The translations under genes and the position numbers were made by a program. From the NCBI GenBank assembly GCA_910584215.1, contig CAJTYI010000032.1, forward strand, positions 1-29,011: a stretch of DNA of 29,011 nucleotides. The letters run 5' to 3'. This stretch comes from an uncultured Roseburia sp. (GTDB taxonomy: Bacteria > Bacillota > Clostridia > Lachnospirales > Lachnospiraceae). The notes beneath the pieces are model-generated. The model saw nothing but the letters and a program-made list of their open reading frames with translations. It made no database searches and was not told where the DNA came from. How positions within the stretch are numbered: position 1 is the first letter of the stretch; each line of letters opens with the position of its first letter. Positions 22,114 through 29,011 of the stretch are shown here, in pieces.

Positions 22114-22813
22114 GCTCGTCTTCTTCCCTGCCCTTTGCCGCTTCATACTTGTGAATCCCATCTTTTAAACGAGTCATCAAAAGCTTTCCCTGTAAGAAAG
22201 AGTATATGCGCGGCTTGCCTTTCTTGCTGATCTCACCAAGACCATACCAGATATTTGCATTGATCTTTTCTTTATTTTCCCACAAAAAATGTTCCTGCAT
22301 CGGACTTTTCAGGACTGAGAGAATCACATCCGGCGTCGTTGAATTCATATGATTGACAACAGCCTCCCAATCACCGTTACAGTTGTCCACCGGATATTTC
22401 CCCGCAATCTGTATCTGCGGAAAATGATCTAACAGCAGTGCTTCGCAATTTGCCAGCTTTTCCTTGGTCTCGCCCAGCAAAAAGACATTTTTTCCGCCCT
22501 GCTCGATTCGTTTAAATAATTCAAAAAAGAAATCGTTCTCCTTAATCTCGGCCATTTTTTGTACATTGAGATCTCCGATCCCCTCACCATTCACTACCGA
22601 GAGTATCTCCTTTTCACCGATCAGAGCCATGTGCAGAGATCTTAGTATCTGCGCAAGCTCCTTATCTTTCTGGGCATCTAAAAGCATCTCCATGGAAACA
22701 TTTTCAATGGTGTGCAGCACGCCCTCGGAAAGATAACGCTGTGCCTGCTCGACCGCTTCTCCCACTGTATTATAATATAGACCGATTCCCATAACTTCTA
22801 CTTTATTTACCAT
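22094..22813 (-). CDS. Divergent WecG/TagA/CpsF family glycosyltransferase-like protein
   Basis: A 239-residue protein of the WecG/TagA fold: N-terminal VMGIGLYYNTVGEAVEQA, a TIENVSMEMLLDAQKD segment matching the family's TPNPEML region, then FLLGETKEKL, and VILSVLKSPMQEHFLWENK in the place of the family's 'LG.PKQE' motif. The catalytic-Asp block, normally LPDGIG, reads ALIGEKEI here, so the usual Asp is missing. It may be a non-catalytic relative or use a different residue. No other teichoic acid genes are near. It overlaps the YitT gene and has its own promoter at 22859-22887. Confidence 0.75.
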   Translation of the reverse strand: MVNKVEVMGIGLYYNTVGEAVEQAQRYLSEGVLHTIENVSMEMLLDAQKDKELAQILRSLHMALIGEKEILSVVNGEGIGDLNVQKMAEIKENDFFFELFKRIEQGGKNVFLLGETKEKLANCEALLLDHFPQIQIAGKYPVDNCNGDWEAVVNHMNSTTPDVILSVLKSPMQEHFLWENKEKINANIWYGLGEISKKGKPRIYSFLQGKLLMTRLKDGIHKYEAAKGREEDELENRNH

Positions 22814-22858
22814 GTTACACCTGTATGATTCCCTTTTTTATCAAAATTATACCAAAGA

Positions 22859-22887
22859 AGTATAGCAAAGAGTGTCGTGAATTTCAA
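22859..22887 (-). promoter_or_regulatory. Promoter of the WecG-like/YitT operon
   Basis: TTGAAA (22882-22887), 17-nt spacer, TATACT (22859-22864). A second TATAAT lies at 22846-22851 without a good -35. Confidence 0.7.
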
Positions 22888-23135
22888 GTTTTACTAAATT
22901 TTTATTTGTCAACCGATTTTGGAAAAAAATTACAAAAAGTCAAATCTTTATGAGTTGTGAACAAAACATAGATTCGATTTTTGTTCTGTTTTCTTTTGTA
23001 CCTTTGTGTCAAAAAATTGTGGATAATGTGAATAACTCCGTGTATAACTTACATTTTCCAATTTTCGACAGTTTTCACATGTGGATAACTTGTGGGATAC
23101 CATAGTTCTCCTCCGCTGCCTCCATCACCGCGCCA
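22888..23135. other. AT-rich intergenic region with DnaA-box-like sites
   Basis: Contains TGTGGATAA at 23018-23026, directly abutted by TGTGAATAA at 23027-23035 (one mismatch), and a second perfect TGTGGATAA at 23080-23088, all in the same direction. This equals the DnaA box (TTATCCACA) on the minus strand. The flanks are very AT-rich. No dnaA gene is present here. Confidence 0.55.
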
Positions 23136-25313
23136 TTAATTTTTGTGCATTTTGTCTAGCCCACAGTCCGCCGCTATCTCTGCCATATCATAAAACAGTT
23201 CCATATCACTTTTACCATAACTGCGGTAAAAATACATCATAATCTCCTCCACTGTCCAGTCAGCGTCGCCCTGTTTTGCACCATCCTGCATAAAAATCCT
23301 CTGCATGCCGCTGTAGCGGACTACAATTCCCCTATCCTGCAGCACTGCATAAATAGAGCGGTCCAACAGTTTCATCGCCCCTTCGCGCTCCGCAACCGTC
23401 ATCCTGCCCTCATCTTTTGTCTTGGCCGTAAACATCACCACCTGTATCTTATCACTGCCGTTCTCCGCCACACGCACAATAAATTCTTTCATCCGCACAA
23501 AATCGTCCTGCTGCACCACGTTCACGCCCGCATCTTTTTCGCCGCTCGTTAAGGCAGCGACGATATTCTCCAGGTCAACGCGCGATACTTCATCCCCGCT
23601 CTCATCGAGCGAGCGATAGAAGTAATAATTTGTTCCCGGCAGCTGCTTGACATGGTAGAGCGCACGATCCGCCTCTAAAAGGAGTAAGGACAGATCCTGC
23701 CCGTCCCTGTCATGCCTGGTAATGCCTATCGCGAGAATAAACCGTTCGATCAGTTCATCCTCCCGCTCACAGCGCTTTGCCTCCTCAAGTACTTTCTCCA
23801 CCATTCGCTGTATTTCTTCCGTGCCGCTTTTATCCGGCACATAGCAGAGAAATTCATTGCCCCTGAAACGGCAGATGATCGTCTCTTTTGACATCACGCG
23901 CAGAATCCCGGCAAGCGTTTGCAGATGGTAATCCCCACGCCGAAAGCCATACTGCTGGTTGATATGATGCATCTTCTCTACGCTGACTAATAGCAGCGCG
24001 CCTCGGCTCTGGCTCTGTTTTAACTGTTCTGCGATATAGTGCTCTCCAGCACTGCGCTTGTAGACCATGGTAATTTCATCCCACTCCGAATTTTCACCGG
24101 GACTCACCTGCGTCGTCATAATCCTCTGTAAAAGCTTATTGCCTGCGCCCGCGAGCATTTCATGGTCGTCTATATTTCTCTGCCACTGCCAGGGCATATC
24201 ATGCTCGAGATATTCTAAAAAGGCATCCGTAATCTCCGGGTCAAACTGCGTGCCGCGGCACCGGTTGATCTCCTCCATCACTTTTTCACGCGCAAGCTGC
24301 CTGCGGTAGACGCGGTTGGAACTCATGGCGTCATAAGCGTCAGCCAGCCCGATAATCCGGGCAATCAGCGGTATTTCATCCCCCTTAAGGCCGTTCGGAT
24401 ACCCCTTGCCGTCGTAGCGCTCGTGGTGATATTTGGCTCCCACCTCAAGCCCCTCGAGAATACCGATATCTTTTAAGATTTCACCGCCGATTGTCGTATG
24501 GCGTTTCATCAGCTCGTACTCGGCATCGGTCAGTTTTCCGGGCTTATTGAGCACCGCATCGGGTACACCGATCTTGCCAATATCATGCAGCAGGGCAATA
24601 TAGCGCACATTCATGATCTCCGCCTCACTCATGCCGATGCGCTTGGCAATCTGCGCGGAATAATCCGAAACCCTGCGGGAATGTCCCTGTGTATAGTCGT
24701 CTTTGGCGTCGATCGTATTGGCGATTGTCTCGATGGTCTGAAACGTCATGCGCTGAATCTGCTTAGACTTTTCGTCCAGCATGGCGACATACTCGCGGTT
24801 TTGTGTATCGATTGCGTTGTAGAGACGCGACGCGACAAAAGACCCCGCAAAACACAGGGTCAAAAGCGCTACCTGAATCTCCACGTCGCGGCTGTTTTCC
24901 AGTGTAATTTCATGCCGCAGCGCACGCCAAACGATAGCTGCGAGATTAACTGCCAGCGCCGCCGCACCGGTGCCCAGTATCAGTCTTGGCTGATGATATA
25001 AGATCAAAAAAGACAGCAGCGGCAGAATGTAAGTGAATACCAGAATGGTATTGGCGGATGCCAGAACAAACAAGTACATCACAAAATAGCCGATCACGAT
25101 ACAATAGCGCAGGGAATGGCAGAGCGGATTCCTGCGGTAGATCAGCCAGCACGTCAGCGCCGGTATCCCCGTGGCAAACATGAATACCATTACATAGGCA
25201 ATGGTCCGCTCTCCCTTTAACACTTCACCCAGATATGCCACAAACAGCACCAGTACAATAACCGTCCACCCGATAATTAAATCTCTGTTTAGTTGCTTTT
25301 CCTTTGAATCCAT
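23136..25313 (-). CDS. Membrane HD-GYP phosphodiesterase with degenerate GGDEF domain
   Basis: A 725-residue signalling protein: five or six transmembrane helices (~12-170), a short coiled link, an HD-GYP domain at ~190-385 (HSRRVSDYS, LLHDIGKIGVPD near 241, HHERYDGKGYPNGLKGDEIP near 304), then a GGDEF-like domain at ~410-560 with RFRGNEF in place of GGDEF (near 484), and a C-terminal alpha/beta region to 725 resembling a second degenerate cyclase fold. The HD and GYP motifs are complete, so c-di-GMP hydrolysis is likely; the cyclase part is probably inactive or a sensor. It follows the polyphosphate phosphotransferase gene by 16 nt, so the two are cotranscribed. TGGAG precedes the ATG. Confidence 0.9.
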   Translation of the reverse strand: MDSKEKQLNRDLIIGWTVIVLVLFVAYLGEVLKGERTIAYVMVFMFATGIPALTCWLIYRRNPLCHSLRYCIVIGYFVMYLFVLASANTILVFTYILPLLSFLILYHQPRLILGTGAAALAVNLAAIVWRALRHEITLENSRDVEIQVALLTLCFAGSFVASRLYNAIDTQNREYVAMLDEKSKQIQRMTFQTIETIANTIDAKDDYTQGHSRRVSDYSAQIAKRIGMSEAEIMNVRYIALLHDIGKIGVPDAVLNKPGKLTDAEYELMKRHTTIGGEILKDIGILEGLEVGAKYHHERYDGKGYPNGLKGDEIPLIARIIGLADAYDAMSSNRVYRRQLAREKVMEEINRCRGTQFDPEITDAFLEYLEHDMPWQWQRNIDDHEMLAGAGNKLLQRIMTTQVSPGENSEWDEITMVYKRSAGEHYIAEQLKQSQSRGALLLVSVEKMHHINQQYGFRRGDYHLQTLAGILRVMSKETIICRFRGNEFLCYVPDKSGTEEIQRMVEKVLEEAKRCEREDELIERFILAIGITRHDRDGQDLSLLLLEADRALYHVKQLPGTNYYFYRSLDESGDEVSRVDLENIVAALTSGEKDAGVNVVQQDDFVRMKEFIVRVAENGSDKIQVVMFTAKTKDEGRMTVAEREGAMKLLDRSIYAVLQDRGIVVRYSGMQRIFMQDGAKQGDADWTVEEIMMYFYRSYGKSDMELFYDMAEIAADCGLDKMHKN

Positions 25314-25329
25314 GACTACTCCATCTAGT

Positions 25330-26802
25330 TTACAATACTCGCTCTAACGCTTCCACGACGATCTTTAGCGCCTTGATGCGGGCATATTTTTTATCTACCG
25401 ATTCTAAAATATGCCAGGGCGCATAGGAAGTGCTAGTCTTTTGTATCATCTCGTCCACAGCCACCTCGTACAAATCCCATTTTTCACGGTTGCGCCAGTC
25501 CTCATCTGTAATCTTCCAGCGCTTTTCAGGCGTGTTCTGCCGGTCGTTAAAGCGCAAAAGCTGCGTATCTTTGTCGATGTGGACCCAGAACTTGATGATC
25601 ACGGCCCCCCAGTCGGACAATTCTTTCTCAAACTCATTGATCTCGTTGTAGGCGCGCATCCAATCATTTTCGCTACAGAAGCCCTCGAGCCGCTCTACCA
25701 TGACCCTGCCGTACCAGGTGCGGTCAAAGATGGCAATGTGTCCCGTCTTGGGCAGTCTCGTCCAAAACCGCCACAGATAATGGCGCGCTTTCTCATGCGG
25801 TTGGGGACTGGCGATCGGATTCACCTCATAACCCCTTGGGTCGAGCGCCTCCGTCAAACGTTTGATGTTGCCGCCCTTTCCGGCCGCATCCCACCCCTCA
25901 TAGGCGATAATCACCGGCACTTTCTTGCGGTACAGGCGGTTATGGAGATCACCGAGCCGCTGCTGCAGCCGTTTCAACTCTTCGCGGTAGACACCGTCCT
26001 CCAGCGTTTTGCTCTCATCCAGCGCGATATCAGCCAAAAGAGGCATTTTTTTCAACGGGAATACATTTTGCAGCAACGGAACTGCCATCGCTCTGTTTTC
26101 AAGAGCAATCGATATCCCCTGCGTCAATATATCGAGCACCTGAAGCCGTGTCCACGCCTTTGATTTGGCGTCAATAATGTACCACGGAGCCGATGGCAGA
26201 TTCGTCTCCCGCAGATAGCGGTCAAATACTTCCATACACATCTCGTAGTGTTCATTCTGCCACTGATCGTTTTTGCTCACGCGCCATCTGGTATCCTTAT
26301 CCTGCCAAAGACGCTCAATACGCTTTTTTTGCTCTTTGCGGGAAATGTGCAGGAAAAACTTCACGACCAAATATCCGTTGTCCGTCAGCTGCCGTTCAAA
26401 CCTCCTGATACTCTCGATACGCTTTGTATAGTCCTCCTCCGAGATCTCGCCCCGCAGACATCCTTTCGTCACTTCCCCCATCCAGCCGGAATCCATAAAT
26501 TCAAACTTTCCGGCCTCCGGTATCTGGGCAAAATAATGGTACAAAAACGGCCTTCTGCACTCCTCCTTCGTCGGAGCCTCCATCGACGCCACCTTAAAAA
26601 TTCTAGGGTCAATGTCCTTAATTGTCTGCCCGATCAAAAACCCCTTTCCTGCCGTACCCCATCCCTCAACCAATACCAGAACCGGAAGTTTCTTATCTTT
26701 TACCAACATCTGCTGCGCCGCAAGTTTTTTCTGTGCTGCCGCGAGCCTGCTCTGCAGCTCCTCCTCTTTCGGGACCGCCGGTTTCGTCCAATCTTTTAAC
26801 AT
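25330..26802 (-). CDS. Tandem-domain PPK2-family protein, probable polyphosphate:AMP phosphotransferase
   Basis: About 490 residues with two PPK2 domains. The N-terminal one (~35-230) has EGWGTAGKGF as Walker A and MDSGWMGEV in place of the FDRTWYGR block; the C-terminal one (~285-490) has intact EGWDAAGKGG and FDRTWYGRVMVERLEGF. Two-domain PPK2 enzymes (PAP) phosphorylate AMP to ADP using polyphosphate; the C-terminal domain is probably the catalytic one. I chose ATG 26802 (AGAAGG upstream, family-like start) over a TTG at 26829. It is the first gene of an operon with the HD-GYP protein. Confidence 0.9.
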   Translation of the reverse strand: MLKDWTKPAVPKEEELQSRLAAAQKKLAAQQMLVKDKKLPVLVLVEGWGTAGKGFLIGQTIKDIDPRIFKVASMEAPTKEECRRPFLYHYFAQIPEAGKFEFMDSGWMGEVTKGCLRGEISEEDYTKRIESIRRFERQLTDNGYLVVKFFLHISRKEQKKRIERLWQDKDTRWRVSKNDQWQNEHYEMCMEVFDRYLRETNLPSAPWYIIDAKSKAWTRLQVLDILTQGISIALENRAMAVPLLQNVFPLKKMPLLADIALDESKTLEDGVYREELKRLQQRLGDLHNRLYRKKVPVIIAYEGWDAAGKGGNIKRLTEALDPRGYEVNPIASPQPHEKARHYLWRFWTRLPKTGHIAIFDRTWYGRVMVERLEGFCSENDWMRAYNEINEFEKELSDWGAVIIKFWVHIDKDTQLLRFNDRQNTPEKRWKITDEDWRNREKWDLYEVAVDEMIQKTSTSYAPWHILESVDKKYARIKALKIVVEALERVL

Positions 26803-26875
26803 ACGCGCTACCTTCTTTCTATCATCCAAAAATTGCCTGTCACTCCGTTGTTACTCCGTCCACATTTATGGTTTC

Positions 26876-26904
26876 AGTATAAAATATTTTCTTGATTTTA
26901 GCAA
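26876..26904 (-). promoter_or_regulatory. Candidate promoter of the PPK2/HD-GYP operon
   Basis: TTGCTA (26899-26904), 17-nt spacer, TATACT (26876-26881), directly after the terminator at 26906-26945. Confidence 0.5.
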
Positions 26905-26905
26905 A

Positions 26906-26945
26906 CAAAAAGAGACAGAAAACCAAATTCGTGATTTCCTGTCCC
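26906..26945 (-). terminator. Terminator after the small unknown gene
   Basis: GGGACAGGAAA pairs with TTTTCTGTCTC (26935-26945 and 26912-26922; 11 bp with two G-U) across a 12-nt loop, followed by TTTTTG. Confidence 0.78.
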
Positions 26946-27050
26946 GCTTCTTTTGTCCATAATAATATAAAATAAGTATATTGCGGCGCTTATTTACAAG
27001 CTGCTTCGCAACTTGAGCTATGCGTATCAATGGCGCAGCTTTTTAAAAGG

Positions 27051-27290
27051 CTAAGCTTCGGCAAACATCTGAATACGGCTGGTCAGATCGTCTACCTCGC
27101 GCATGATGGAAGAATACATCTCCCACTCTATGCCCACCGGTGACATATGCGGATGCTCCTGTTTCATGCGATAGGCCTGCACCAAAAGACTTCTTTTGTT
27201 CTGCTCCAATTCGACAAGTTGCTCTCTGCTCATCTTTTTATATGTCTCCCATCCTCTTGTTTTACGGCACCAGTTATCCGGACATTTCAT
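27051..27290 (-). CDS. Small protein of unknown function
   Basis: A 79-residue protein, mostly charged and helical, with a short N-terminal Cys-bearing part (MKCPDNWCRK) followed by RGWETYKKMSREQLVELEQNK in pieces and a helical C-terminus. I do not recognise it. The start at 27290 is chosen because GGAGA lies just before it; the frame is open to 27329 without a good site. It follows mecA at ~160 nt and ends in its own terminator. An 8-bp stem (27000-27018) lies downstream but without a T-run. Confidence 0.65.
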   Translation of the reverse strand: MKCPDNWCRKTRGWETYKKMSREQLVELEQNKRSLLVQAYRMKQEHPHMSPVGIEWEMYSSIMREVDDLTSRIQMFAEA

Positions 27291-27448
27291 ACGTTCTCCA
27301 GCATCAACCACATGATGTCGTATATACACAAGACATATGATAGCATATCTTGTAGAAATTGGAATCCCTAATTTGTAGTCATTTTATACAAAAATTTGCA
27401 TAGTATTTGAGGGGTTTGCCTATTTACAAGCTTATTTTTATTACTTTT

Positions 27449-28177
27449 TTACAATTGCATTAAGGTTTCCAGCGCACGATTTTTCACAATACATTCTCCG
27501 TGCTCTACAACATACCCCAACTGCCCATTGTCCGAAAGCCTGTTCTCGTCATACTCCACGGAAGCAAATGCAAAGCGGCGCATCTGGCGTTTGGTGAAAC
27601 CTGCAAAATCCAAAAGCAGAAAATAACTGCCCTCCAGTTTATATAGGCTGCTTGCCGGATACTTCCCGTCAAAGCACACGCGAATCATATCCACAAGGTC
27701 GTCTAAATCTTTAAACAGAAGCGCACAAGTCATCACGCCTTTGGGGTACGCCTTTTCGTGCTCCTTTTGCTCCTCTTTTTCTCCGTGCAGCGACTGGCAG
27801 TAGTCATCCAAAAATTTTTCGATCGTCTCCTGGCGCTCTTTGCTTCCTGCCTTGCGCAGCTCCTCCATGCGCTCAGGATTTAACTGGCTCATGAGATGAT
27901 TGACCGTCTCCATCAGGCTTTTAAATGACACCTCCGACTCGCCGCCAAAAGTAATCGCCATGCTGTGATCCTGCAACAGCTCCGCCTTAACCATCGGCGA
28001 CATCTCATCCATGCAGATATCTCCCTCGGCCTCCACTTTGTCTATCACCAGATGCATAAACTTTTGCGTCATCTCACTGTCGGCGATGATATCGTCGATC
28101 TCAAAGCCCATCTCCTGAATCTCCGCCTCCGTCAATGCACAGCGAATCTGGTTTTCTCCAATACGTCTAATTTCCAT
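27449..28177 (-). CDS. mecA: Adaptor protein MecA
   Basis: A 242-residue MecA-family adaptor, which in Bacillus delivers substrates to the ClpCP protease. The N-terminal substrate-binding domain begins MEIRRIGENQIRCALTEAEI, a Glu/Lys-rich linker (SLHGEKEEQKEHEK) lies at ~135-150, and the C-terminal ClpC-binding domain ends with LRFAF-like RRFAFASVEYDENR. The start at 28177 matches the family start and has GAGGT five nucleotides upstream; the frame is open to 28216. No clpC in the window. A promoter lies at 28247-28275. Confidence 0.9.
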   Translation of the reverse strand: MEIRRIGENQIRCALTEAEIQEMGFEIDDIIADSEMTQKFMHLVIDKVEAEGDICMDEMSPMVKAELLQDHSMAITFGGESEVSFKSLMETVNHLMSQLNPERMEELRKAGSKERQETIEKFLDDYCQSLHGEKEEQKEHEKAYPKGVMTCALLFKDLDDLVDMIRVCFDGKYPASSLYKLEGSYFLLLDFAGFTKRQMRRFAFASVEYDENRLSDNGQLGYVVEHGECIVKNRALETLMQL

Positions 28178-28246
28178 ATGTACCTCGTTCATCTTTCCGC
28201 GCCATATGCCTGCCACCCTAAAAGTTCACTTATATTTCGTGTAATT

Positions 28247-28275
28247 ATTATCGTATTTTTCCTTGCATTTGTAAA
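28247..28275 (-). promoter_or_regulatory. Promoter of mecA
   Basis: TTTACA (28270-28275), 17-nt spacer, GATAAT (28247-28252). Confidence 0.6.
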
Positions 28276-28532
28276 GCCCCATTCGGATTGTTTTGCATGA
28301 TAATCGTTGGGGATTAGGGGAAAATATTCCATCATCAAAGGTTGCCGGGTTACCGTTCCAATTTCACACTTATTTCATAATCCATTTCTTTCCGCCTCTT
28401 CCATTTAATGATTTATTCAGTAAGACGATGAATTGCCTTTCAATATGCTTTATCCATTTCCTGCACACATACGAGAAATTAAGGATAATTCTAACCGCTG
28501 CGTAACTTACCGCCGCGCTTCTGACTGATACG
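28276..28532. other. Intergenic spacer, no gene seen
   Basis: Between the mecA promoter and the tRNA terminators. The plus-strand open frame from 28293 has no ribosome-binding site and no recognisable composition. I see nothing functional here. Confidence 0.5.
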
Positions 28533-28571
28533 CAAAAAATTAGCCGTCCTGCCCTAAAAAGCTGACGACTA
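28533..28571 (-). terminator. Second (distal) terminator downstream of the tRNA array
   Basis: TAGTCGTC pairs with GACGGCTA (28564-28571 and 28541-28548; 8 bp with one G-U) across a 15-nt loop, followed by ATTTTTTG. Confidence 0.68.
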
Positions 28572-28655
28572 TTTTTAGTTATGTATTTACCGGGACGAAT
28601 AAAGCGCTCACCTATCCGGCTGTCTTGTCAATCAAGCCCTCGCTGCTCCTAAATT

Positions 28656-28689
28656 AAAAGAGCCAAGTCTCAACAGACTTGACTCTTTT
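28656..28689 (-). terminator. Strong terminator directly after tRNA-Lys
   Basis: A 15-bp stem (AAAAGAG, T-G pair, CAAGTCT against AGACTTG, CTCTTTT) with the 4-nt loop GTTG, followed by AATTT. It lies 8 nt after the tRNA-Lys 3' end. Confidence 0.85.
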
Positions 28690-28697
28690 CGCATAAA

Positions 28698-28770
28698 TGA
28701 GGCATCGGGGATTCGAACCCCGGACAACTTGATTAAAAGTCAAGTGCTCTACCGACTGAGCTAATACCCC
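28698..28770 (-). tRNA. tRNA-Lys (anticodon TTT)
   Basis: Cloverleaf on the minus strand: acceptor GGGGTAT/ATGCCTC, D arm AGCTCAGTCGGTAGAGC, anticodon stem CTTGA/TCAAG with loop CTTTTAA, T arm CCGGGGTTCGAATCCCCG. The 3' CCA is not encoded. Confidence 0.96.
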
Positions 28771-28782
28771 TAATTGTATGAG

Positions 28783-28854
28783 CTGGGCTAGCAGGATTCG
28801 AACCTGCGAATGCTGGAATCAAAATCCAGTGCCTTACCGCTTGGCGATAGCCCA
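28783..28854 (-). tRNA. tRNA-Gln (anticodon TTG)
   Basis: Acceptor TGGGCTA/TAGCCCA, anticodon stem CTGGA/TCCAG with loop TTTTGAT, T arm GCAGGTTCGAATCCTGC. Starting with T is typical of bacterial tRNA-Gln. CCA is not encoded. Confidence 0.96.
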
Positions 28855-28881
28855 ACATGTTCGCTGCCCTATCGCAACTAG

Positions 28882-28955
28882 GGTGGATACAGGGATTCGA
28901 ACCCTGGGCCTCCAGAGCCACAATCTGGCGCGCTAACCAACTGCGCTATACCCAC
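28882..28955 (-). tRNA. tRNA-His (anticodon GTG)
   Basis: Acceptor GTGGGTA/TATCCAC, anticodon stem CCAGA/TCTGG with loop TTGTGGC, T arm CAGGGTTCGAATCCCTG. An extra G at 28956 can pair with discriminator C, the histidine identity feature. CCA is not encoded. Confidence 0.95.
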
Positions 28956-28964
28956 CATAAAAAA

Positions 28965-29011
28965 CGTGCTCGAAGGGATTCGAACCCCCGACCCACGGCT
29001 TAGAAGGCCGT
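28965..29011 (-). tRNA. tRNA-Arg (anticodon TCT), cut by the window edge
   Basis: The 3' part is visible: anticodon stem ACGGC/GCCGT with loop CTTCTAA, a T arm with GGTTCGAATCC, and the 3' acceptor strand CGAGCAC. The 5' end and D arm lie outside the window. The amino acid follows from the TCT anticodon. Confidence 0.88.

Noticed and set aside
27000..27018. 8-bp hairpin after the small unknown gene as a terminator
   Set aside because: No T-run; a better terminator lies at 26906-26945.
26991..27431. 12-base direct repeat TATTTACAAGCT near 26991 and 27421
   Set aside because: Short and AT-rich, with no structure or mobile gene between the copies.
1..29011. CRISPR arrays, complete insertion sequences or prophage genes
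   Set aside because: I saw no regularly spaced repeats, transposase, integrase or phage structural genes.

Overview
The window looks like a chromosomal segment of a Clostridia-class Firmicute, most likely Lachnospiraceae. The clues are strong Shine-Dalgarno sites with frequent TTG/GTG starts, rplM-rpsI with a leader, a CdaR-type regulator heading ftsEX, an ACT-domain (PheB-type) gene beside hom, MecA, a zinc-finger anti-sigma/ECF pair, and tRNAs without an encoded CCA. Assignment to family is inference. Almost every gene is on the minus strand; only the ibrA/ibrB-like pair is on the plus strand.

Layout. 1-417: a 5'-truncated ABC-exporter fragment and the rpsI terminator. 418-2319: rpsI, rplM (leader RNA, consensus promoter) and truA. 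2364-3723: an anti-sigma/ECF sigma operon with a candidate autoregulated promoter and a terminator. 3997-5966: a promoter and a two-gene PAPS-reductase-like/ParB-like (IbrA/IbrB) pair. 5967-8264: a MutS2-like ATPase gene without an Smr domain, preceded by a ~360-nt leader holding two tiny ORFs, an intrinsic terminator overlapped by the second ORF, and large stems. 8326-10084: ACT-domain gene and hom. 10165-13543: SPFH/zinc-ribbon/TPM operon matching Bacillus YdjI-YdjG-YdjH. 13652-14868: prfB with a +1 programmed frameshift. 14869-21068: CdaR regulator, ftsE, ftsX, M23 peptidase, S41 protease and VanZ-like protein. 21232-22887: YitT and a divergent WecG/TagA-like protein. 22888-23135: AT-rich gap with DnaA-box-like sites. 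23136-26904: polyphosphate:AMP phosphotransferase-like protein and a membrane HD-GYP protein. 27051-28275: a small unknown gene and mecA. 28533-29011: tRNA array (Arg, His, Gln, Lys, transcribed in that order) ending in two terminators.

How the genes may work together. CdaR-FtsE-FtsX-M23 looks like a cell-wall hydrolase control module, with the S41 protease and VanZ-like protein downstream. The S41 gene carries a candidate ECF-type promoter resembling the one before the sigma gene, which suggests (inference) a small envelope-stress regulon. The SPFH operon is also an envelope-stress type module. The most novel-looking element is the MutS2-like gene: its leader resembles the translation-coupled attenuators of ribosome-targeting antibiotic resistance genes, so it may respond to ribosome stalling. 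It abuts the convergent IbrA/IbrB-like pair with no spacer between stop codons.
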